DNA of 64,000 nt from the NCBI GenBank assembly GCA_050949645.1, contig JBMNGC010000001.1, positions 1,674,001 through 1,738,000 of the forward strand, written 5' to 3'. The notes below the pieces were generated by a model, which made no database searches, was not told the origin of the DNA, and saw only the letters and a list, made by a program, of their open reading frames with translations. Made by a program: the position numbers and the translations under genes. Shown here piece by piece: positions 17,891-26,184 of this stretch (its first letter is position 1; the number at the start of each line of letters is the position of its first letter). This DNA comes from RUG369 sp050949645. Lineage in GTDB: Bacteria > Planctomycetota > Planctomycetia > Pirellulales > Thermoguttaceae.

Positions 17891-20800
17891 ATGTCTGTTG
17901 ATTTAGAAAGAAAATTGCAAAACAAGGTCCTTCACTGGTTAATAGATAAAGAGGAAGACGGAGGTCTAGGTTATACGTATCTCGGAAATCTAGAGGATCA
18001 GAATAACAAACCTATCAGAGAAGATTTGCTGAAGAAGAATCTTGAAAAACGTGGTTATACGAAAGACCAGATTTCCAAAGCTGTAACTGAGCTTGTTTCA
18101 AAAGCGAGCAATCAAGTGGATAGCCTTTACCAAATCAATAAAGAGGTCTATTCCCTACTTCGCTATGGCAAGCAAGGTGTTAAAGACGAGAATAAAAATC
18201 GTCAAACAGTCCATTATATCGACTGGAACAATGTCGAAAACAATGATTTTTATGCTGCTGAGGAAGTAAGTGTTCTCTGCTTTAATCAAATAGAGAGAAA
18301 ACGCCCTGATGTGGTGCTGTATATAAACGGCATCGCTCTTGGCATATTTGAGTTAAAGCGTTCATGTGTGAGTATTGGTGAGGGAATTCGTCAGAATCTC
18401 ACAAACCAAAAAAAAGAGTATATTCAGAACTTCTTTAGTACTACGCAGTTTCTCTTTGCCGGTAATGAAGCTGAAGGGCTGAAGTATGGAACAATCGAAA
18501 CTCCTGAGAAGTATTACCTGAACTGGAAGGAAGATATTAAAGCTACGGACGAACTTTCTGTGACTATTAAAGGTATTCAATCTAGAGACAGAAATAAGCT
18601 GAGAGATGGTGTAATTTCTCTTTGTCATAAAGAGAGGTTTCTTTCACTAATCCACGACTTTATTATTTTTGATGCAGGAGTGAAAAAAGTCGCAAGGCAT
18701 AATCAGTATTTTGCTAATATTGCAGCTAGGAAAAAGATTCTCGCAGGCGAAGGCGGCATAATCTGGAACACACAAGGTTCAGGTAAATCCTTAATTATGG
18801 TTTGGCTTACAAAGTGGATTATTGAGAACGTAGCAGATAGCCGAGTGGTAATCATCACCGACCGAGATGAGCTTGATGACCAAATTGAAAGCCTGTTTAT
18901 TGATGTAAATGAAAAAGTACGAAGAACAAAAAGCAGTGCTGATTTAAGAGAGATTCTGAATAAAAATGATGATTCTATTATCTGCTCTTTGATTCATAAA
19001 TACGGACATAATGCAGGTAAACAATCCGACGTGGATCAATATCGTAAAGAATTGATAAAAGACCTCCCTGCTGACTTTAAAGCAAAAGGAAATATTATAG
19101 CTTTTATTGATGAGTGCCATCGTACTAACTCGGGAAAATTGCATGAGGCTGTTAAAGTACTGATGCCTGAAGCGTTACTTATTGGTTTTACAGGTACTCC
19201 ACTGCTTAAAAAAGATAAAGCGACCAGTCTTGAGACTTTTGGACCTTACATCCATACGTATAAATTTGATGAAGGTGTTCAAGATGGTGTTGTTCTTGAT
19301 TTGCGTTATGAAGCAAGAGATGTTGACCAAGACTTATCTAGTAAGGACAAGGTCGATTTATGGTTTGATAATAAAACTTTAGGTCTTACAGATAGAGCAA
19401 AAATACAGCTGAAACAAAGTTGGACATCAATCAACAAATTATATAGTTCAAAACAAAGACTTGAGAAAATAGCTAGCGATATCATTTTCGATATGAACTT
19501 AAAACCTCGTCTAAAAAATGAGCGTGGTACTGCCATGCTTGTGGCCAACAGTATATATGAGGCTTGCAGATACTGGGATATTTTTACTAGCAACGGCTTT
19601 AACAAGTGTGCTGTTGTAACTTCCTTTGAGCCTTCAACCGCGAGTGTTAGAACAGCTACGAGTGATTTAAGTCAAGAGGGCGAAGAAGAATATAAGAAGT
19701 CTATTTATGAGCGTATGCTTAAGGGCAAAAAATTGTCTGAATTTGAGAAGGAAGTAAAAGAGCAGTTCAAAAAAGAACCTGCTAAGATGAAACTTCTTAT
19801 CGTGGTAGATAAACTTTTAACAGGATTTGATGCCCCTACTGCGACATATTTGTATATTGATAAATCTATGAGGGATCATGACCTTTTCCAGGCTATCTGC
19901 CGAGTTAATAGACCAGATGGCGAAGATAAGGACTATGGCTATATCGTAGATTACATGGACTTGTTTCGTAATGTTCAGCTTGCGGTGGCAGATTATACTA
20001 CGGAAGCTTTCGATAGCTTTGATAAGGAAGACGTTGAGGGGCTTATCAAGAATCGTTATGACGAAGCTAAATCTGAGATGGTGGGTGCAATTGCATCGCT
20101 GAAAGATCTGTTAGAAAATGTAAATGATCCTAAGGAAGATACGGATTATATTGAGTATTTTTGTGGTGAAAACAGTGAAGATGATGAAAACACTGGGCGC
20201 AGAGATATTTTGTATACTCTTACATCCTCTCTAACACGCTCTTTTGCTAACTGCAGTGATAAACTTGTGAGTGATTATGGCTATTCAGAGGGGCAAGTTA
20301 GCAGGCTAAGGAGTGATATTTCAAGCTATAACAAAATAAAAGAAATGGTTAAACTAGCAAGCTGTGATTATATCGATTTAAAACCATATGAGGCTGATAT
20401 GCGATATGTCCTTGATACTTACATACGTGCAGAAGATTCTACAGTTGTAAGTGAACTCGGGAATATGTCGTTGGTGGAATTGTTACTTGAAAACACTTCA
20501 ACAACACCAATAGATGCCCTGGTACAAGGTCTTCCAGGTAATGAAAATGCTAAAGCAGAAATCATCGAAAATAACTTGCAGCATGAAATTGTAAAGAAGA
20601 TGTCATCTAACCAAGTTTATTATGGTAAGTTATCAGAAATGCTCCAAGTACTAATCGACCAGAGACGGATAGAGGCTATGAGTTACGAGGAATATTTACG
20701 GCAAGTTGTTGAGTTGGCCCAAGCGATTTTGCACCCTGAAGACAGCTTGGATTATCCTGATACCGTTAAGACTAGTGAAGCTAGAAGAGCTTTCTTTGAT

Positions 20801-21016
20801 TATTTTAATAAAGACGAGACTTTAGCAGTAAATATTGATAGTGCTGTCCATAGTGCATTACGTCCTGATTGGAAAAGGAATTTTCAAAAACAACAAAACA
20901 TAAGGTCTGCTATATATGAAAATTTATTGGTATATGGCTATGACGAAGATGAAGCAACGCAAGAAACTGCTGCGGTCTTCGAAATAGCTGAAAGGCAGGC
21001 AGAATATGATGTGTAA
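17891..21016 (+). CDS. hsdR: Type I restriction endonuclease subunit HsdR
   Basis: The motor and nuclease subunit: it translocates DNA with ATP and cuts far from the recognition site. The N-terminal PD-(D/E)xK nuclease shows RPDVVLYINGI with ELK at 154-156. The helicase has Walker A TQGSGKS at 294-300 and the DECH box at 407-410. The helicase C-terminal lobe (FEPS, DKLLTGFDAP, CRVNRP) and a helical C-terminus follow. The start ATG at 17891 has AGGAGG upstream; the ATG at 17858 lies inside the hsdS tail. About 1041 residues, normal for the family. The stop overlaps the next gene by 11 bp. Confidence 0.96.
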   Translation: MSVDLERKLQNKVLHWLIDKEEDGGLGYTYLGNLEDQNNKPIREDLLKKNLEKRGYTKDQISKAVTELVSKASNQVDSLYQINKEVYSLLRYGKQGVKDENKNRQTVHYIDWNNVENNDFYAAEEVSVLCFNQIERKRPDVVLYINGIALGIFELKRSCVSIGEGIRQNLTNQKKEYIQNFFSTTQFLFAGNEAEGLKYGTIETPEKYYLNWKEDIKATDELSVTIKGIQSRDRNKLRDGVISLCHKERFLSLIHDFIIFDAGVKKVARHNQYFANIAARKKILAGEGGIIWNTQGSGKSLIMVWLTKWIIENVADSRVVIITDRDELDDQIESLFIDVNEKVRRTKSSADLREILNKNDDSIICSLIHKYGHNAGKQSDVDQYRKELIKDLPADFKAKGNIIAFIDECHRTNSGKLHEAVKVLMPEALLIGFTGTPLLKKDKATSLETFGPYIHTYKFDEGVQDGVVLDLRYEARDVDQDLSSKDKVDLWFDNKTLGLTDRAKIQLKQSWTSINKLYSSKQRLEKIASDIIFDMNLKPRLKNERGTAMLVANSIYEACRYWDIFTSNGFNKCAVVTSFEPSTASVRTATSDLSQEGEEEYKKSIYERMLKGKKLSEFEKEVKEQFKKEPAKMKLLIVVDKLLTGFDAPTATYLYIDKSMRDHDLFQAICRVNRPDGEDKDYGYIVDYMDLFRNVQLAVADYTTEAFDSFDKEDVEGLIKNRYDEAKSEMVGAIASLKDLLENVNDPKEDTDYIEYFCGENSEDDENTGRRDILYTLTSSLTRSFANCSDKLVSDYGYSEGQVSRLRSDISSYNKIKEMVKLASCDYIDLKPYEADMRYVLDTYIRAEDSTVVSELGNMSLVELLLENTSTTPIDALVQGLPGNENAKAEIIENNLQHEIVKKMSSNQVYYGKLSEMLQVLIDQRRIEAMSYEEYLRQVVELAQAILHPEDSLDYPDTVKTSEARRAFFDYFNKDETLAVNIDSAVHSALRPDWKRNFQKQQNIRSAIYENLLVYGYDEDEATQETAAVFEIAERQAEYDV

Positions 21017-21761
21017 TGAAGAAATAATTGGTGGGTTGCCAATAGAAATTATTAAAAAGAAAAACCTTAAAAATCTATATATCAGGGTAAATCCACCAGA
21101 AGGTAGTGTGACAGTTAGTACTCCTAGCGATTATCCTGATAAAGAGATAAGGCTCTTTGTATTAAAGAAAATGCCAGAAATCACTAAGGTAAGGGACAGG
21201 ATGCTATCACAGGCACGTCAAACAGAGAGAGAATATGTTTCAGGAGAATCCCATTTCCTGTGGGGAAAGCCATATCGGCTACAAGTTGTCTATGAAGGAA
21301 ACAAATACGAAATTTCAAAACTACCAAACAAGATAATATTGACTGCTCCCGAAAGATCAACTAAAGAATCAAGGGAGAGGGCATTCAATGAATGGTACAG
21401 AGAAGAACTTAAACGAGTGTTGGATGGGGTTGTTTCAAGGTGTGAAACAAAAACAAACCTCCATGCTAATGAGTACAAAATAAAGAATATGAAAACTAAG
21501 TGGGGTACATGCAATATTGATAAAAAAAGAATATGGATTAATCTACAGCTAGCCAAGAAACCAATAGAATGTCTTGAATATGTTGTTATCCATGAACTGG
21601 TACACTTGTTAGAAAAGAATCACACCCATAGATTCAATTCACTTGTGGAGGAGTTCTACCCTACCTGGAAAGAGGCAAGAAAGTTATTGTCAGAGTTGCC
21701 TTTGGATCATATTGAAAAAGGAAAACAGGTAGATTATGAAGAGGAAGATAACTCCAAGTGA
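21006..21761 (+). CDS. YgjP/WLM-type zinc metallopeptidase associated with type I restriction-modification loci
   Basis: A 251-residue COG1451-like (YgjP, SprT-related) protein. The zinc site HELVHLLEKNHTH gives the HExxH...H pattern near residue 197. Upstream are the family signature MKTKWGTCN and the segment RIWINLQLA. Such genes often follow hsdR, and here the start overlaps the hsdR stop, so it is translated in the same operon. The role in restriction-modification is not known to me. A second ATG is one codon downstream. AT-rich like its neighbours. Confidence 0.88.
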   Translation: MMCNEEIIGGLPIEIIKKKNLKNLYIRVNPPEGSVTVSTPSDYPDKEIRLFVLKKMPEITKVRDRMLSQARQTEREYVSGESHFLWGKPYRLQVVYEGNKYEISKLPNKIILTAPERSTKESRERAFNEWYREELKRVLDGVVSRCETKTNLHANEYKIKNMKTKWGTCNIDKKRIWINLQLAKKPIECLEYVVIHELVHLLEKNHTHRFNSLVEEFYPTWKEARKLLSELPLDHIEKGKQVDYEEEDNSK

Positions 21762-22143
21762 TGTATTCGATATCAATAAAAAATCAGGTGCTCTAATTCT
21801 TGGAAAGAATCGCCTTGATGACTATGCTACAAAATTTCTGACTAAATACTGTAAACAGGCATTGGTTGAACCGATGCCTCTTCCGGTTGATGACATTCTT
21901 AAGGATATGGGGCTTACTGTTCAAGAAGTTTATTTATCAAGCGACCTAGATGTTTTTGGATGTTGTTTACTTTTGGATGCAGATGTTGATATATATGACA
22001 GGGAAACAGGTAAATATTTATCAACTTCCTTCAGTGCTGGAACAGTATTAATTGACCCTTCGTCCGAGTCTTTATATGGTGAAGGCTCGAAAAGAAATAC
22101 GCTCATTCATGAAGCACTACACTGGGAAAAAGATAAGACATAA
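21736..22143 (+). pseudogene. ImmA/IrrE-family metallopeptidase, truncated right after HExxH
   Basis: Overlaps the previous gene by 26 bp. Residues 1-125 resemble the IrrE/ImmA fold: GKNRLDDYATKFL, PMPLPVDDIL, then AGTVLIDPSSES and the zinc motif HEALHWEKD. The normal family continues well past this motif with the third ligand and a C-terminal domain. Here the gene ends at a TAA only a few codons later, where the recombinase sequence begins. Members usually cleave XRE-family repressors in mobile elements. The catalytic domain lacks its downstream ligand, so it is probably inactive. Confidence 0.75.
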
Positions 22144-23158
22144 GCGATTTATGGGCTACACCAAAGATGAAGATGAAAATTTAATCATTGTTCCCGAAGA
22201 AGCTGAGTTTATCAAACGCATCTACCGAGAACACCTTGAAGGTCAGAGTCTAGTGGGCATTGGTCGAGCCCTTGAAAAGGATGGTATTTTAACAGCAGCG
22301 GGAAAACCAAGATGGCGACCAGAATCAGTTAAGAAAATACTTCAAAAGGAAAAATACATCGGAGATGCCCTTCTGCAAAAGACTGTCACAGTAGATTTTC
22401 TGACCAAGAAACGAGTGAAAAATGAAGGGCATGTTCCCCAATATTATGTTGAAAATAGCCATGAGGCGATTATTCCTAAAGAGTTATTTTTGCAGGTGCA
22501 GGAAGAGATTCATCGAAGAAGCAATATCTACACAGGAGAAGGCAAGAACAAACGAATTTATAGTAGTAAATACGCTTTAAGTGCCATTACCTTCTGTGGA
22601 GATTGTGGCGATATTTATAGGAGAACCTATTGGAATATTCATGGCAGAAAAGAATTTGTCTGGCGATGTGTGACTAGAATCGAGCAAGGTCCTGAGGTCT
22701 GTAAGAACCGAACCGTAAAAGAAGATGAACTCTATGATGCTGTAATGACTGCAATTAATAAACTGCTTGCAGGTGGCAACAATATGATAAAAACACTGGA
22801 AGAAAATATTCATGCCGTGATTGGAGAAACCACAGAATACCAAATATCAGAGATTAACAACTTTCTGGAGGAAAAGCAAAAAGAACTTATCAAGTTGGCT
22901 AATAAGGGTCAAGATTATGAACATCTAGCAGATGAGATTGACGAGCTGAGAGACAAGCGACAGACCCTTTTAGTAGAAGATGCCTCTCTCAGTGGTGAGA
23001 ATGAACGAATCAATGAGTTGATTGAATTTATCCGCAAGAACAAATTCCGTACCTTAGAGTACGATGATAAGCTTGTAAGGAAGATAATCCAAAGCGTTAC
23101 AGTCTATGAAGAACACTTCGTCATATCCTTTAAATCTGGTATTGAAATTGAAATATGA
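22136..23158 (+). pseudogene. Large serine recombinase, C-terminal fragment (catalytic domain missing)
   Basis: The homologous part begins at about 22136 with HKRFMGYTKDEDENL. It contains the recombinase domain (IPEEAEFIKRIYREHLEG-like, KYIGDALLQKT), the zinc ribbon (CGDCGDIYRR ... CKNRTV, Cys pairs), and a coiled-coil tail (EEKQKELIKLANKG). It ends in a basic and hydrophobic tip. The N-terminal resolvase domain with the catalytic Ser is absent: upstream sequence belongs to the IrrE gene in another frame. An open frame extends back to an ATG at 22052, so a hybrid polypeptide could be made, but it cannot catalyse recombination. TnpX/TndX-type elements of Firmicutes are the likely source. Confidence 0.85.
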
Positions 23159-23175
23159 AAACCAGAAGTAAATAG

Positions 23176-23211
23176 CCCATGACTCTACAGTAGAGTTGTG
23201 GGTTTTCTTTT
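23176..23211 (+). terminator. Rho-independent terminator after the recombinase fragment
   Basis: An 11-bp stem (CCCATGACTCT with AGAGTTGTGGG, two G-T wobbles), a 5-nt loop, then TTTTCTTTT. Confidence 0.8.
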
Positions 23212-23243
23212 GCTTGCTGATTATAATAACATTTTAATAACTA

Positions 23244-23272
23244 TTGTATTTATCAACCAAATGGTTTATAAT
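23244..23272 (+). promoter_or_regulatory. Promoter with embedded inverted repeat for the XRE gene
   Basis: TTGTAT (23244-23249), 17-bp spacer, TATAAT (23267-23272). Within the spacer AACCA-AA-TGGTT (23255-23266) is a perfect 5-bp inverted repeat. This is a plausible operator for self-repression by the downstream regulator. Confidence 0.6.
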
Positions 23273-23300
23273 GTTCTTAGCGTAAACTTGGAGGTGCTGT

Positions 23301-23525
23301 ATGACTACGGCAGAAATGATTAAAGAACTGTGTGAGCAAATGAATATAAGCGTTTCTGAACTTGCTAGACGTATTGGCCAGACTCCACAGAATTTCAATA
23401 AAAAATTACAACGAGAAACAGTAACCTTGGATGAGTTGAAGACCATCGCTGATGTGTTAGGAGTCAAGTTTGTGCAGGTATTTATTTTACCCGATGGAGA
23501 TGAAATAAAAATATCTAACAAATAA
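23301..23525 (+). CDS. Small XRE-family HTH regulator
   Basis: A 74-residue single-domain helix-turn-helix protein of Cro/C1 type: MNISVSELARRIGQTPQNF is the HTH (about 15-35), followed by VTLDELKTIADVLGVKF. GGAGGTG lies 5-10 nt upstream of the ATG. It has its own promoter and follows a terminator, so it is transcribed separately from the restriction-modification operon. AT-rich; it is the last gene of the island, ending two bases before the composition returns to host-like. Confidence 0.88.
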   Translation: MTTAEMIKELCEQMNISVSELARRIGQTPQNFNKKLQRETVTLDELKTIADVLGVKFVQVFILPDGDEIKISNK

Positions 23526-23567
23526 AAGGACGCGCTTGTATTTCATCGTCGTCAGAGCGACCATTCC

Positions 23568-25889
23568 TCACTCGAAGGAAGCGGCGGAGGTATCCTCGTC
23601 CTCAGGCGCGGTCGCCTCTTCCTGAGGCTCCGTCTCTTCAGGCTCGTCGGCCTTCTTTTCGGAATCGGCGCTCTCTTCTTTTTCTAGCTTCTCTTTCAGG
23701 AAAGCGTCGTTGGGAATCTTGGACGCGAAGGAATCGAGATATTCCGCAAGGAGTTCCGCCTCGACCTCGGTACCGGCCCATGGCGGCATATCGAACCTGA
23801 TATAGTTCAGTTGCAGCGCGAAATTTTTAAGCTCGTCGACGCTGCGACCGGCGACGCGAGGACCGAGCGCCGAAACGCCAAACTCCGCCGCGTGACAACT
23901 GTTGCAATGATACATGAAGACCATGCGCCCCAACTCGAGACGATCTCGGCGCTTGACCTGCAGTAACTCCTCGTTTCCTCGAGCGATCGGACCATTGACG
24001 TCGAGATCGAGATCGGAGGGACGCAAGCGAGTCGTCGATTCTGCTTCTTCGTCAGGCTTATCCTCGGCGACTTCGACGTCGAGGAACGAGTCTTCATTTT
24101 CGTTTTCGTTTGCGTCCTCGTCTTCCGGAACAGGCGCAAAATCGTCGGGGATCTCCGTTGGCCGGGGCGTCTCCGTTGGCTGAAGCGTTTCCGTTGGCCG
24201 TGACGCCTCGACGTTCGCGGCGTCCTGCACGAGTTGCGTTCCGACGGATTGCAACGGCTGAGTTTGATCGAGCTGCCGCTGGGGAGTCCCGTAGTCGAAC
24301 GCCGAGACTTCCCGTTCCGCTTCAGGTTGAGCGACAGACTGGACGCCGCTCAAACGCTGAGTCCCGGCGCTAAGACTCGGGGACTGCGCGGGGTCTGGAG
24401 CGATATTTACCGAATATCCGCCTTGAGCCCCGGAGGGCGCGTTGAGGGACGCAGGGGGCGGCTGGGAATGGGACTGTAACAACGACGGAGGCTGTTGATT
24501 CGCGCCCATGGTCCGTAATGAGTTCGTGTTAGGGTCTGAGGAGACCGGAACAAAGCCGGACTGACCGCCGCGTAGCTGCTGAGCGACGGTCTGGGAGAAA
24601 TAGCCGAGGGCAACGCGTTGATCCGCAACCTGACCGGAAAGTTCGCTCTCAAGGCCCTCTTCAGACTCGGACGGGGGCGCGGCGTCCTCGTCCTCCGGCG
24701 CCGAATCGTCGGTCGTCGCAGAGTCCTCCTCCGAAGACGACTCAGGGACGAGAGGCGGTTCAAGATGAATCGATTCTGCGCCGAGATATCTCTGCGCAGA
24801 AATCTTAAGGTCGGGATAGTCTTCCTGGAGCGCGTCGAGCGCGTAGGTCGTCCAGGTTCCCTTGTAAAGGAGACCGGTCTGCCGCGCATCGGCGACGTCG
24901 GCGGGACTGAGCTGGTTGCGATAGACGACGCGATCGACGCCGTATGGTCGCCGCGCGGCGACGTCAATAATCTCGGCGGCAACAAACCCGAAAAACGCAA
25001 GGATCAGCAGCGCGGCGCCCTGCCCTGCCCCGACGTCGCGCGGTCGCGAACATGGTCCGATGACAAGGAGGATAAAAATGGCGATCAGAAACGCGACAAA
25101 AAACGCGATGCACAGAAACGCAGAGGAGGACGCTTGAAGCGTCAGTCGACTCGTTTCCGCAAGGAAGAAACGACGTCCTGCAAAACCGGCGATCAGCATG
25201 ACGAGCCCGAGAAAGGCGGGAAGGCGCATGCGTCTAACGACCTGCTCGCGCAGATCGAAATCCTTTTCGCTACCAGCGGCGTGGAAGATGAACCAGAGCG
25301 CGCCAACGAGGAGCGCGGCGCCCGTCTTCGCGACCGTCTGCGGCAAGAACTGAACGTTCAGGAGCGCGTGAAATAAATCTCTCGACGATTCCCCGTCGTC
25401 CAGAAAGCTGGTTGAATTCAGAGCAAAAGACAAAATCGAGATCGTTGTCACGAACGCCAACCACGCGGAAAACGCGAAGAGCCAGCCGAGCCTTCGACTC
25501 GCGCGCGGACTGAGCCGATCCCAGGAATAATAGAACGCCAAGACGGCGAAGAGAGCAAGGAGAGTCAGCGACCACACGATCGCCCAGGCAAAGACAAAAA
25601 TGTTGACCGTCGCATGCGTCGCAAGAGGCGCGGTCATTCCGGCGACGATCCAGCGTCCGAACGCCAAAATAAGCCCGAGCGGAATCGTTAACGTGATAAA
25701 GAAATGCGCGTTTCTCTTGAGATAGACGCGATATTTCGAATCGCCGGCGCGCACCGCGCGACCATTTTCTAGCGCGAGCAGAAGCCCGCCGCCAACAGCG
25801 TAATAGACGACAAAGGCGCAGACGACCGCAATTATCGACTGAAGAGTCGACGAGGTCAACACGGGTACGTCAAGCCAGGGATAATACAT
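23568..25889 (-). CDS. Cytochrome bd-like membrane protein with C-terminal cytochrome c domain
   Basis: A 773-residue protein. Residues 1-330 hold about eight or nine hydrophobic segments. The N-terminus (VYYAVGGGLLLALENG) and a conserved His-rich start (RNAHFFITLTIPLG) recall subunit I of bd-type quinol oxidases and related planctomycete proteins. A long disordered Pro/Gln/Glu-rich linker (about 370-630) follows. A mono-haem cytochrome c domain with CNSCH near residue 665 and a distal Met candidate (DMPPWAG) comes next, then an acidic tail. Quinol oxidation passing electrons to a tethered haem c is inferred. No subunit II gene is adjacent. It is the host gene directly right of the island, convergent with it. 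Confidence 0.75.
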   Translation of the reverse strand: MYYPWLDVPVLTSSTLQSIIAVVCAFVVYYAVGGGLLLALENGRAVRAGDSKYRVYLKRNAHFFITLTIPLGLILAFGRWIVAGMTAPLATHATVNIFVFAWAIVWSLTLLALFAVLAFYYSWDRLSPRASRRLGWLFAFSAWLAFVTTISILSFALNSTSFLDDGESSRDLFHALLNVQFLPQTVAKTGAALLVGALWFIFHAAGSEKDFDLREQVVRRMRLPAFLGLVMLIAGFAGRRFFLAETSRLTLQASSSAFLCIAFFVAFLIAIFILLVIGPCSRPRDVGAGQGAALLILAFFGFVAAEIIDVAARRPYGVDRVVYRNQLSPADVADARQTGLLYKGTWTTYALDALQEDYPDLKISAQRYLGAESIHLEPPLVPESSSEEDSATTDDSAPEDEDAAPPSESEEGLESELSGQVADQRVALGYFSQTVAQQLRGGQSGFVPVSSDPNTNSLRTMGANQQPPSLLQSHSQPPPASLNAPSGAQGGYSVNIAPDPAQSPSLSAGTQRLSGVQSVAQPEAEREVSAFDYGTPQRQLDQTQPLQSVGTQLVQDAANVEASRPTETLQPTETPRPTEIPDDFAPVPEDEDANENENEDSFLDVEVAEDKPDEEAESTTRLRPSDLDLDVNGPIARGNEELLQVKRRDRLELGRMVFMYHCNSCHAAEFGVSALGPRVAGRSVDELKNFALQLNYIRFDMPPWAGTEVEAELLAEYLDSFASKIPNDAFLKEKLEKEESADSEKKADEPEETEPQEEATAPEDEDTSAASFE

Positions 25890-26184
25890 CGCGTCCTCCT
25901 TGCGCGAGCCGCGCGCAGCGCCGTCATGAACGACGCAACGACCGGCGTTCGTAATTCATTAAGCGGCTCGCGACGGCCAGTAGAGAGCTGTTGACGCGCC
26001 GCCGCAACCGATTCGGCGTTTGTCAGGCGCAAAAAAGGCGCGCAACCAAAAGGGATACGCGCCGTACGTCGACCCTCGCGAGCCTCTAGCCTAACTCGAC
26101 GTCGCAGCGCTAGACTAGAGGCAAAGATGAGTTGCAGAAACGTCGGCGTCGAGCCTCTCAACGCCGACAACTGGCTGCCACGCG
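25890..26184. other. Intergenic region with a long inverted repeat
   Basis: No credible gene. GCCTCTAG...CTAGAGGC arms (26092-26122, about 12 bp with one mismatch) could form a hairpin about 60 nt downstream of the stop of the fusion gene. There is no U-tract, so termination is uncertain. Confidence 0.4.

Larger units (their letters stand above)
13811..19009. repeat. Tandem duplication, copy 2
   Basis: Starts with about 124 bp copied from the end of the host lipoprotein gene and its trailer, then hsdM, degenerate hsdS and hsdR. It is 40 bp longer than copy 1, because of hsdS length differences and one extra base in hsdR of copy 1. Past 19009 hsdR continues uninterrupted. Confidence 0.9.
8811..23526. 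mobile_element. AT-rich horizontally acquired island (type I restriction-modification and recombinase remnant)
   Basis: Base composition and codon use change abruptly from GC-rich to AT-rich near 8811 and back near 23527. The genes between (hsdM, hsdS, hsdR, YgjP-type peptidase, ImmA/IrrE, large serine recombinase fragment, XRE regulator) look Firmicutes-derived. The island sits between two convergent host genes. I saw no clear flanking direct repeat or intact integrase. An assembly chimera is an alternative to transfer. Confidence 0.7.

Noticed and set aside
8811..23526. Complete, mobile integrative element
   Set aside because: The recombinase lacks its catalytic domain, and no flanking att-like direct repeat or transfer genes were seen.
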